Shown here: piece after piece, positions 1 through 4,660 of the stretch
Layout: every line of letters begins with the position of its first letter
Position numbering within the stretch: position 1 is the first letter of the stretch
Source of the DNA: Actinomycetota bacterium
GTDB lineage: Bacteria > Actinomycetota > Coriobacteriia > Anaerosomatales > JAHIQC01
DNA length: 5,467 bases
Reading direction: 5' to 3'
Assembly (NCBI GenBank): GCA_018902765.1
Contig: JAHIQC010000246.1
Span: 1 to 5,467, forward strand
Notes under the pieces: model-generated
The model's database searches: none
What the model was told of the DNA's origin: nothing
The model's input: the letters and a program-made list of their open reading frames with translations, nothing else
Program-made: the position numbers and the translations under genes

Positions 1-878
1 GGCACCTGGGTGACCACGTCAAAGAACGCCGAAAGTGTCGCGTCCGAGGTGTAACCGTTGGGAGAGGAGAAGTTGCCCGAGCCTGAGTAGTAGCGCTCCT
101 TGGCAGTTCCTGTCGCATGGCACTGGCCGCAAAGCTCGGCCGAGAGAAGGCGGCCAGGTGCGCCATTGCTTGACGTCCAGGCCAGAACCTCGGGCGTGGT
201 CGTCTCGTGTAGTGATGCCGTCTTACCGGTGCCGTGACAGACCTCACACTGGATGGAAAGACCCGTGATGGTCGTGGGAGTCAGTGGTGAGATCGTGGCG
301 CCGCTCGCCATCACACGCGTGTCGGCGCTCGGCCTCGTGACGCCGAGGTTGTGACAGCCGCCGCAACGCTGTAGGTATCCGCGCGTCGTGACGGGCGCCG
401 TGAGCTCCCATGCGTTCTTGTCGGTGTCGAACGAGATGCCACCGAGTGAGACCAGATCATCGGCAGGCGTTCCTGCCGGAACGGCGATCGTGGCTGTCGG
501 AGAGACCAAGGGCAAAGACTCGCCCACGGTGGTCACGTACTGTTTCACCGGACCGCTGCTCATCTGCAGATAAACGTTCGAGGCTGCAAAGCGCAGACCG
601 GTCGCGCCCATGCCCGGGGATGGCCACAGAGTCGTGCTGGCAGCGGCCGGTACAAGTCTTGAGGGGTTCGCGCGAACGTCTGTGATCATCTGTCCGTGCT
701 TAGTCGTGACAGCGGCCCTGCGGTCCGAAGCCAGAAGGCCGTCGTGGCATGAGATGCACACGGTCTGTCCGCTGTAGCTGCGTCCGTAGACATCGGTCAC
801 CGCCACGGCAGCTTGGGGGGCAAGGATTGAAACGACCAGTGACACACACGCGATCGTGAGCAGTCTTCGCGACGTCAC
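1..878 (-). CDS. Exported multiheme c-type cytochrome, N-terminal part (3' end outside window)
   Basis: The minus frame is open from about 887 to the left edge and encodes at least 292 residues. Numbered from the GTG at 878, it begins with a Sec signal peptide: Arg4-Arg5, a hydrophobic stretch at 6-20 and a likely AVA cleavage site at 24-26. Four CxxCH heme-attachment motifs follow: CISCH (41-45), CGGCH (172-176), CEVCH (211-215) and CGQCH (250-254). The last three are exactly 39 residues apart, while a heme-free stretch of about 125 residues separates the first from the second. The pattern around hemes 3 and 4, including a GY-x-SDATL-x-x-FF segment after heme 4, resembles cytochrome c554-type multiheme proteins. 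By family knowledge the hemes are attached outside the cytoplasmic membrane and the protein carries electrons in anaerobic respiration or extracellular electron transfer; the specific partner is unknown. GTG 878 was preferred over the in-frame ATG at 887 because the ATG almost touches the Shine-Dalgarno sequence. More hemes may lie beyond the edge. Confidence 0.93.
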   Translation of the reverse strand, partial: MTSRRLLTIACVSLVVSILAPQAAVAVTDVYGRSYSGQTVCISCHDGLLASDRRAAVTTKHGQMITDVRANPSRLVPAAASTTLWPSPGMGATGLRFAASNVYLQMSSGPVKQYVTTVGESLPLVSPTATIAVPAGTPADDLVSLGGISFDTDKNAWELTAPVTTRGYLQRCGGCHNLGVTRPSADTRVMASGATISPLTPTTITGLSIQCEVCHGTGKTASLHETTTPEVLAWTSSNGAPGRLLSAELCGQCHATGTAKERYYSGSGNFSSPNGYTSDATLSAFFDVVTQV

Positions 879-887
879 TACGCACAT

Positions 888-894
888 CCCTCCC
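888..894 (-). promoter_or_regulatory. Shine-Dalgarno of the cytochrome gene; argues for the GTG start
   Basis: The minus strand reads GGGAGGG here. It touches an in-frame ATG (885-887) with no spacer and lies about 9-10 bases from an in-frame GTG (876-878). Normal spacing favours the GTG, three codons downstream of the ATG. The ATG would add only Met-Cys-Val to the signal peptide, so the mature protein is the same either way. Confidence 0.6.
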
Positions 895-910
895 GCCGGC
901 TCACGCCGAC
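895..910 (-). promoter_or_regulatory. GNRA-capped hairpin directly upstream of the cytochrome Shine-Dalgarno
   Basis: On the minus strand GTCGGC and GCCGGC flank GTGA. This gives a six-base-pair stem (one T-G wobble) closed by a GNRA-type tetraloop. The hairpin ends exactly where the GGGAGGG ribosome site begins, so it would lie in the mRNA leader next to the site and could affect ribosome access or mRNA stability. The fold was read by eye, and GC-rich DNA produces such stems by chance. Confidence 0.35.
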
Positions 911-924
911 CGCACCACGGTGAG

Positions 925-955
925 ATGCGCCCCCATCTCCCAGAGAAGGGCGCAT
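925..955 (-). repeat. Perfect 8-bp inverted repeat forming a leader stem-loop upstream of the cytochrome
   Basis: ATGCGCCC and GGGCGCAT are perfect inverted arms 15 bases apart. In the minus-strand RNA two further U-G pairs can extend the stem; alternatively an inner UCUC/GAGA helix with a UGG loop can form. No T-run follows, so it is not an ordinary intrinsic terminator. It lies roughly 45-75 bases upstream of the cytochrome start, downstream of a possible TACAAT promoter. The CCCTTCT segment of its 5' arm and loop could also pair with the GGGAGGG Shine-Dalgarno (four Watson-Crick pairs in a row, then mixed G-U and G-C), giving an alternative fold. It matches no riboswitch class I recognise; I looked for the GEMM (cyclic dinucleotide) motifs and did not see them. 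Confidence 0.4.
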
Positions 956-967
956 TCCTGCAACTGG

Positions 968-996
968 ATTGTAGCTGAGGTCGACGACAGTGTGTG
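968..996 (-). promoter_or_regulatory. Possible promoter of the cytochrome gene
   Basis: The minus strand has TACAAT (968-973), a five-of-six match to the sigma-70 -10 box. The -35 position 17 bases upstream reads CACACA (991-996), a poor three-of-six match. Transcription would start near 961 and give a leader of about 80 bases containing both stem-loops. The weak -35 would fit an activated promoter, but this is inference. Confidence 0.3.
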
Positions 997-1095
997 GCAT
1001 CACAGTGAGGTCGCGCGCCATGGGCGCACAACGACTCGGCGATGCACCCGGACCACTGATCTTCGAAGGTATCCGCCCTACGCCCCCGCTTATCA

Positions 1096-1141
1096 GGTCA
1101 ATATGCGCGTTTGACCACATCCGTCACACATGTATGACCAC
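1096..1141. repeat. Cluster of TGACC half-sites, possible operator
   Basis: GGTCAA (1096-1101) and TTGACC (1111-1116) form a perfect six-base inverted repeat with a nine-base spacer. The longer word TGACCAC occurs at 1112-1118 and again at 1135-1141 in the same direction, 23 bases apart, about two helical turns. The sites overlap the -35 and -10 boxes proposed for the gene at 1187 and lie in the region shared with the divergent cytochrome. This is the usual arrangement of a regulator site, but no regulator is identified and the words are short. Confidence 0.3.
1111..1138 (+). promoter_or_regulatory. Probable sigma-70-like promoter of the small exported protein gene
   Basis: TTGACC (1111-1116) matches the -35 consensus at five of six bases. 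TATGAC (1133-1138) lies 16 bases downstream as a partial -10 box. The expected transcription start near 1145 gives a leader of about 40 bases before the GTG at 1187. An AT-rich stretch at 1159-1166 lacks a suitably spaced -35. Confidence 0.4.
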
Positions 1142-1186
1142 TTGTCACCGATAAACGGTATATATCGATGATGAACGGAGAAAGAA

Positions 1187-1495
1187 GTGCAGCTCGGCGG
1201 CAGGCATATCTCAAGGATCCGGATAGCGGTGGTAGCCGTGTCGCTGCTGACCGGGATCATGCTCGCCACTGGCGCCGATCTCGCAACAGGGGCCCAAGTC
1301 ACCGCCAGCGCGACGGTACGTCAGTCGTGCTCCGTGAGCGTGAACGAAGGGCAAGCGACAGTCCGCTCCAACCTGCGCTGGGAGCTTGTCGTGATCGACT
1401 CCGACGGCGCCTCACGACTCATCCAGGGTGGTCCGACCAACGGTCAGACCGTTGAGCTTGAGTCGGGCGATCGGGTGGAATTGATCACTCAGTAG
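1187..1495 (+). CDS. Small exported protein of unknown function (102 aa)
   Basis: I do not recognise this protein. The start is GTG at 1187, supported by GGAG at 1177-1180 with a six-base spacer. The N-terminus is a signal peptide: basic residues Arg6, His7, Arg10 and Arg12, a hydrophobic core at about 13-26, and small-residue cleavage options ending at Ala30 or Ala36. The mature part is only about 66-72 residues, with one cysteine (Cys48) and alternating polar and hydrophobic residues such as ATVRSNLRWELVVI and QTVELESGDRVELI. That pattern looks beta-rich, perhaps one small sandwich domain. Asp31 onward is mildly acidic, there is no heme motif, and no C-terminal anchor is seen. The gene is divergent from the cytochrome gene and shares its control region. 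The role is unknown; a periplasmic or cell-surface accessory protein is possible but is inference. Confidence 0.75.
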   Translation: MQLGGRHISRIRIAVVAVSLLTGIMLATGADLATGAQVTASATVRQSCSVSVNEGQATVRSNLRWELVVIDSDGASRLIQGGPTNGQTVELESGDRVELITQ

Positions 1496-1512
1496 GATTC
1501 GGCCTCACACGG

Positions 1513-1842
1513 TCAGCCGCTCAGAGAGTTGTGCTTCTTGAGCTCGTTGATCGAGTAGATGCCGCCCATGAACAGAAGCCCCTGCACCATCCCGATCCAT
1601 CGATACGCCTTGGCCATTCGGTTCTGGCGGATGAATCCTTCCACCTGACCGCACATCCACAGGGCATGGTTGAGTGCCTCGAACTTGCCCGCAGCGTAGA
1701 TGTTCGCGCCGACCTTGGCGTCGACGTTGGGATAAGGGTGAGCAGAGTAGCCCAGATCGTCTAGCTTCTTGCAGTACAGGCGCATCATGGTCCGGGCTCG
1801 TTCGGGAGCCAGCTCGTCGGCCAGGCCAAATCCGTCGCTCAC
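1513..1842 (-). CDS. Hypothetical protein (109 aa), mostly helical
   Basis: I do not recognise this protein. From GTG 1842 it has 109 residues: an acidic N-terminus, a helix with RARTMMRLYCKKLDDLGY (residues about 15-32), a short loop with HPYPNVDAK, a second helical part rich in Ala, Asn and Gln, then WIGMVQGLLFMGGIYSI (82-98), which is hydrophobic enough for a membrane or buried helix, and a basic-polar tail. Cysteines are at 24 and 64. There is no signal peptide. GGGGAG at 1852-1857 touches an in-frame ATG (1849-1851) and sits nine bases from the GTG, which is therefore preferred; the ATG form would be 112 residues. The open frame continues upstream to 2040, but that part has no ribosome site and unprotein-like composition. 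The gene is convergent with the small exported protein gene, with stops 17 bases apart, and divergent from the kinase. Confidence 0.7.
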   Translation of the reverse strand: MSDGFGLADELAPERARTMMRLYCKKLDDLGYSAHPYPNVDAKVGANIYAAGKFEALNHALWMCGQVEGFIRQNRMAKAYRWIGMVQGLLFMGGIYSINELKKHNSLSG

Positions 1843-1851
1843 GGTCGTCAT

Positions 1852-1857
1852 CTCCCC
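1852..1857 (-). promoter_or_regulatory. Shine-Dalgarno of the 109-aa unknown gene
   Basis: The minus strand reads AAGGGGAG ending at 1852, directly touching ATG 1849-1851. The in-frame GTG at 1840-1842 has a nine-base spacer, so it is the better start. The same ATG-too-close, GTG-well-spaced arrangement is seen at the cytochrome gene. Confidence 0.5.
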
Positions 1858-1897
1858 TTGTCGTGAATACTCCACCAAGAGCGGACTCGCTTTGCCG

Positions 1898-1927
1898 AGC
1901 ATACTCTCGCTAACGGACGGGGACCAA
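1898..1927 (-). promoter_or_regulatory. Weak promoter candidate for the 109-aa unknown gene
   Basis: The minus strand has TTGGTC (1922-1927), 18 bases, then TATGCT (1898-1903). These match sigma-70 boxes at three and four of six bases. Position and direction suit the gene starting at 1842, with a leader of about 50 bases. It is a weak match. Confidence 0.25.
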
Positions 1928-1964
1928 CACAGACTCTTCAGGCCGAAATCGCACGACCGTCCGT
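1913..1964. repeat. 8-bp inverted repeat in the region upstream of the kinase
   Basis: ACGGACGG (1913-1920) and CCGTCCGT (1957-1964) are perfect inverted arms 36 bases apart, midway between the divergent 109-aa gene and the kinase. They could be paired regulator half-sites for one or both genes. An eight-base match in about 200 GC-rich bases can also arise by chance, and no regulator is indicated. Confidence 0.25.
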
Positions 1965-2027
1965 CAGGTGACATGGAACGCACGGGCCAGGTGGGCCGAT
2001 ACGTAGTACAAGAGTAAGTTATAGCGC

Positions 2028-2034
2028 GGAAGGG
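2028..2034 (+). promoter_or_regulatory. Shine-Dalgarno that sets the TTG start of the kinase
   Basis: GGAAGGG is followed by a five-base spacer and then TTG at 2040-2042. No ATG or GTG near the beginning of the frame has comparable support, so the rare TTG start is accepted. Confidence 0.6.
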
Positions 2035-2039
2035 ACCCA

Positions 2040-3470
2040 TTGGCCCCCCACACAGGGAATACAGAAGGAACGATCATCGGTGGCATCGTCGAGCCACGCG
2101 AGACGGCCCACGACCGCCTTCGAAGCACCAGTCGACTCGTCGGACTGCTGCTGATCGGCCCGGGACTTATAGCGATTACGATTCTGCTTCTCTATGCCAT
2201 CGCGCCGAACCGGCTCGTCGCCGATGTGGAGGCGTTGAACGCAGCTGTCATCATGGTGAGCCTACCCTTTTCGAGCATTCTTGCGCGGAGGAATCGACTC
2301 CAGGCAGCGGCTTGGGTGCTGATTAGCGTCACGACACTGGCCGTGTTCATCACACAACTGGCCACACATCTCGGCCTCAACCCTCTGTACCATCCGGATG
2401 ACAGTTCGGCGCTGGCCTACCTGGTGATTCCCGTGTTCCTCTCCGGGGTCTTGCTCAGCCGCAAGGCCACGATCGCACTCGCCTTTGTGCTGGTCACCTT
2501 CATGCTCACGGTGCCTCTCGCAGTCCCGGAGATTCGCTACTCGGAGCTCATTGCAGGTCCTATCCTCTTGCTCAGCATCATCACGGCGCTCATCGTCGCC
2601 TTCTCCGCACACAATGAGCGTCTAGGGCGCCAGCACATCGCTGCGCTGAACGACGAGATCACGACGCGAAAAGCGGTCGAAACCGAACTCGCGCGCCACC
2701 GCGATGAGCTTGAGGACCTCGTGAAAGAGCGTACTGCCGACCTCAATCACACGATGTCGCAACTCGTGGAGGCGAACGCGGCCAAGAGCCGGTTTCTGGC
2801 GAACATGAGCCATGAGCTTCGAACACCATTGAACTCGATCATCGGCTTTACGGGGCTCGTCCACGACGGCCTGGCCGGTGAGATTCCCCCCGAGGCCAAA
2901 GTACAGCTCTCGATGGCGAACACCTCGGGCAAGCACCTGCTGAGTATCGTGAACGACCTGCTCAGCCTGTCGAGGATCGAAGCCGGAGCAACGACGCTGG
3001 ATCTCCGCGTCCTGGATATCTCCGCCGCGCTGAGCGCTGTGTGCGACATGATCAGACCACTTGCCGTCGACAAAGGACTGGAGCTCAAGTGCGTCTCGGG
3101 AGAACCGCTCGCGATCGTGACCGATGCACAGAAGCTGCACCAGATAGTCCTGAACCTCGTCTCCAACGCGGTGAAGTTCACCGAATCAGGCGAGGTCTCG
3201 ATCATGCACGAGGCGCAGGACGGCCGCGTCATCGTGCGCGTGCGAGACACCGGACCCGGCATACCCGCCGAGGAACAGGACTCCGTCTTCTCGGCATTTC
3301 ATCAGCTGCCGACTCTGACGATCGCCAAGTCCCCGGGCACGGGTCTGGGTTTGAGCATCTCGCGTGAGTTGGCGCATCTGCTCGGCGGGGACCTGACGCT
3401 CCAAAGCGAGTTCGGGCACGGCTCCGAGTTCATCTTGTGGCTACCATTGGCTGGCCCGGCCACTCTGTGA
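2040..3470 (+). CDS. Membrane-bound sensor histidine kinase, orphan (476 aa)
   Basis: The protein autophosphorylates on histidine and passes the phosphate to a response regulator; neither signal nor partner is known. Six likely membrane helices occupy about residues 32-54, 64-82, 89-108, 122-139, 142-162 and 169-190, with short loops and no large extracellular sensor domain. A charged linker likely to form a coiled coil (192-247) follows. Next comes the HisKA dimerisation domain with the H-box MSHELRTP (phospho-acceptor His258), then the HATPase_c domain with an N-box (HQIVLNLVSNAVKF, Asn372 and Asn376), G1 box DTGPGIP (Asp403), F-box region (417-420) and G2 box GTGLGL (433-438). All catalytic boxes are intact. 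There is no PAS, HAMP or receiver domain. The TTG start is chosen from its ribosome site. Both neighbours lie on the other strand, so the gene is probably transcribed alone; I see no convincing promoter or terminator of its own. Confidence 0.95.
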   Translation: MAPHTGNTEGTIIGGIVEPRETAHDRLRSTSRLVGLLLIGPGLIAITILLLYAIAPNRLVADVEALNAAVIMVSLPFSSILARRNRLQAAAWVLISVTTLAVFITQLATHLGLNPLYHPDDSSALAYLVIPVFLSGVLLSRKATIALAFVLVTFMLTVPLAVPEIRYSELIAGPILLLSIITALIVAFSAHNERLGRQHIAALNDEITTRKAVETELARHRDELEDLVKERTADLNHTMSQLVEANAAKSRFLANMSHELRTPLNSIIGFTGLVHDGLAGEIPPEAKVQLSMANTSGKHLLSIVNDLLSLSRIEAGATTLDLRVLDISAALSAVCDMIRPLAVDKGLELKCVSGEPLAIVTDAQKLHQIVLNLVSNAVKFTESGEVSIMHEAQDGRVIVRVRDTGPGIPAEEQDSVFSAFHQLPTLTIAKSPGTGLGLSISRELAHLLGGDLTLQSEFGHGSEFILWLPLAGPATL

Positions 3471-3510
3471 CTGAGCGCGATGGACCGGCTATGCCCCCGC
3501 TCCGCAGTAC

Positions 3511-3543
3511 AAAATGGCCCCGCCGAGGATATCCGACGGAGCC
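3511..3543 (-). terminator. Rho-independent terminator downstream of tRNA-Leu
   Basis: Read on the minus strand, GGCTCCGTCG and CGGCGGGGCC form a ten-base-pair stem around an eight-base loop, followed by ATTTTGT. Two of the pairs are T-G, which become A-C mismatches in plus-strand RNA, and the plus side has no T-run. The terminator therefore acts on the minus strand. It begins 15 bases after the CCA end of the tRNA. Confidence 0.8.
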
Positions 3544-3557
3544 ACGATCGATTCATA

Positions 3558-3643
3558 TGGTGCGGGTGAGAGGATTTGAACCTCCACGGGGTTGCCCCCA
3601 CATGGACCTGAACCATGCGCGTCTGCCATTCCGCCACACCCGC
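3558..3643 (-). tRNA. tRNA-Leu(CAG), CCA encoded
   Basis: The minus strand gives a complete class II tRNA of 86 bases including CCA. The acceptor stem is GCGGGTG paired with CACCCGC, then A and encoded CCA. The D region contains GGCGGAATGGCAGACGC, typical of bacterial tRNA-Leu. The anticodon stem is CATGG/CCATG around the loop TTCAGGT, with anticodon CAG (plus-strand 3608-3610), reading CUG codons. The long variable arm has a GGGG/CCCC helix, and the T-arm is GGAGG-TTCAAAT-CCTCT. It closely resembles the Escherichia coli tRNA-Leu(CAG) pattern from memory. It lies 63 bases downstream of the GT2 gene on the same strand. Confidence 0.97.
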
Positions 3644-3657
3644 GTGTGCGAAGCAGA

Positions 3658-3687
3658 AGGATAGCACAGATGCCGCGTTCCGGTCAG
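3658..3687 (-). promoter_or_regulatory. Probable promoter of tRNA-Leu
   Basis: The minus strand has CTGACC (3682-3687), an 18-base spacer and TATCCT (3658-3663). Each matches the sigma-70 boxes at four of six bases. The expected start near 3651 is a few bases upstream of the mature tRNA end at 3643, as usual for a tRNA gene. Confidence 0.45.
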
Positions 3688-3706
3688 ACTCTGGTGCTTT
3701 CGTCGC

Positions 3707-4660
3707 CTACCGCAAACGGTCGGACTCCTGGATATCGAGCACGACCGACTGCAGGATGAGCTGGAAGCCCAGAATCACGGAGACCAACGCGATCATGATC
3801 GTACCGGTCGGTGTAGGACTCGCGGACACGCTTGAACGCACCCAAAGGTACGTCGAGAAGATCGCTCCGAACCCGAAAAGGATCGTTCCAAGCAACATGA
3901 ACACGGCAACGGGCGAGAGATTGTAGAGCATGTACTTGCGATACAGCCTCCACCAATAGCGCCCGATCAGCAGCCTGGGGAATGTGAACCCCACCGATAC
4001 GATGTTCACGCCGGAGACCTCGTCGCCGTAGATGGCGGGAATGGGCACGTCCTTGACTCGAGCACTGATGGCATTAAGGTGCACGAGCATGTCATTCTCG
4101 AAGAAGTATCCCCTGTGGATGCGGCTCAAATCCAGTCGCTCGAGCACCCCGCGCGAGAGCGCCGTGAATCCGTTCTGGACATCAAAGATGTTCCAGTACC
4201 CCGAGGAGAACTTGGTTAGGAACGTGGTCACGAAGTTGCCAAAAAGCCGCGAGCCCGGCATCGAGCCGAGTTCTTTGCCCATCAGGAAGCGATTGCCTTT
4301 CGCGTAGTCGAAGCCTTCTTCGACGATGGCGTCGAGCAAATCGGGCACCCTTTCGAGCGGCATCTGCCCGTCACCATCGATCTTGAAGATGACCTCAACG
4401 TCGGGCATCGACTCGAGAATCAATCGATACCCCGCGACGACCGCGCCTCCCACGCCGAGATTCTTCTCGTTGCGTACCACGCGCACGCGCGAGTCGTGTA
4501 GAGCCACCCTCTCGGCTTCGTCGAACGTCGCATCGGTACTCGCATCATCCACGACGATGATGTGATCGATGACCCTCGGCATAGCCGCGAGAACGTCTCC
4601 CACGAAGCCCGCTTCGTTGTGGCACGGAACGATGGCCGCGACAACCCTGCCCTTATGCAC
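3707..4660 (-). CDS. Family 2 glycosyltransferase, DPM1/polyprenyl-phosphate sugar synthase type (317 aa)
   Basis: The enzyme probably transfers a sugar from a nucleotide-sugar to polyprenyl phosphate on the cytoplasmic side of the membrane. Numbered from GTG 4660, the GT-A fold begins with AAIVPCHNEAGFV (8-20), then IIVVDDASTD (34-43) with Asp38-Asp39, NEKNLGVGGAV (64-74), and the metal-binding DGDGQ (95-99). FDVQNGFTALSR (159-170) and FFENDMLVHL (186-195) match the acceptor-side part of this family. Two membrane helices (about 248-271 and 286-309) form the C-terminal anchor, as in GtrB-like and membrane-anchored DPM1-like enzymes. The frame is open further upstream, but the proper start is the GTG overlapping the stop of the preceding glycosyltransferase gene by eight bases, with a ribosome site at 4667-4673. 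The overlap indicates one operon and coupled translation. The sugar and lipid substrates cannot be read from sequence. Confidence 0.93.
   Translation of the reverse strand: MHKGRVVAAIVPCHNEAGFVGDVLAAMPRVIDHIIVVDDASTDATFDEAERVALHDSRVRVVRNEKNLGVGGAVVAGYRLILESMPDVEVIFKIDGDGQMPLERVPDLLDAIVEEGFDYAKGNRFLMGKELGSMPGSRLFGNFVTTFLTKFSSGYWNIFDVQNGFTALSRGVLERLDLSRIHRGYFFENDMLVHLNAISARVKDVPIPAIYGDEVSGVNIVSVGFTFPRLLIGRYWWRLYRKYMLYNLSPVAVFMLLGTILFGFGAIFSTYLWVRSSVSASPTPTGTIMIALVSVILGFQLILQSVVLDIQESDRLR

Noticed and set aside
844..878. Lipoprotein signal at Cys11 of the cytochrome
   Set aside because: The cysteine is too early in the hydrophobic core and the preceding residues do not fit a lipobox; the AVA cleavage site at 24-26 is better.
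895..1100. Cyclic-dinucleotide (GEMM) riboswitch upstream of the cytochrome
   Set aside because: Such elements occur before cytochrome genes in some bacteria, but the conserved GEMM core words were not seen on the minus strand.
878..1120. Minus-strand open frame across the cytochrome upstream region
   Set aside because: Its composition is not protein-like, there is no ribosome site, and it covers the leader and promoter region.
1168..1455. Plus-strand frame overlapping the small exported protein gene
   Set aside because: It is Arg- and Ser-rich, typical of a shifted GC-rich frame, and lacks the signal peptide and good ribosome site of the 1187 frame.
2019..2024. TTATAG as a -10 box for the kinase
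   Set aside because: No -35 box is present at a suitable distance, and transcription would start at or inside the Shine-Dalgarno.
1843..2040. N-terminal extension of the 109-aa protein up to 2040
   Set aside because: No ribosome site supports any start there, the sequence is not protein-like, and a promoter candidate and the inverted repeat lie in it.
2622..3262. Two long minus-strand frames opposite the kinase
   Set aside because: They are antisense shadows of a gene with all conserved kinase boxes intact.
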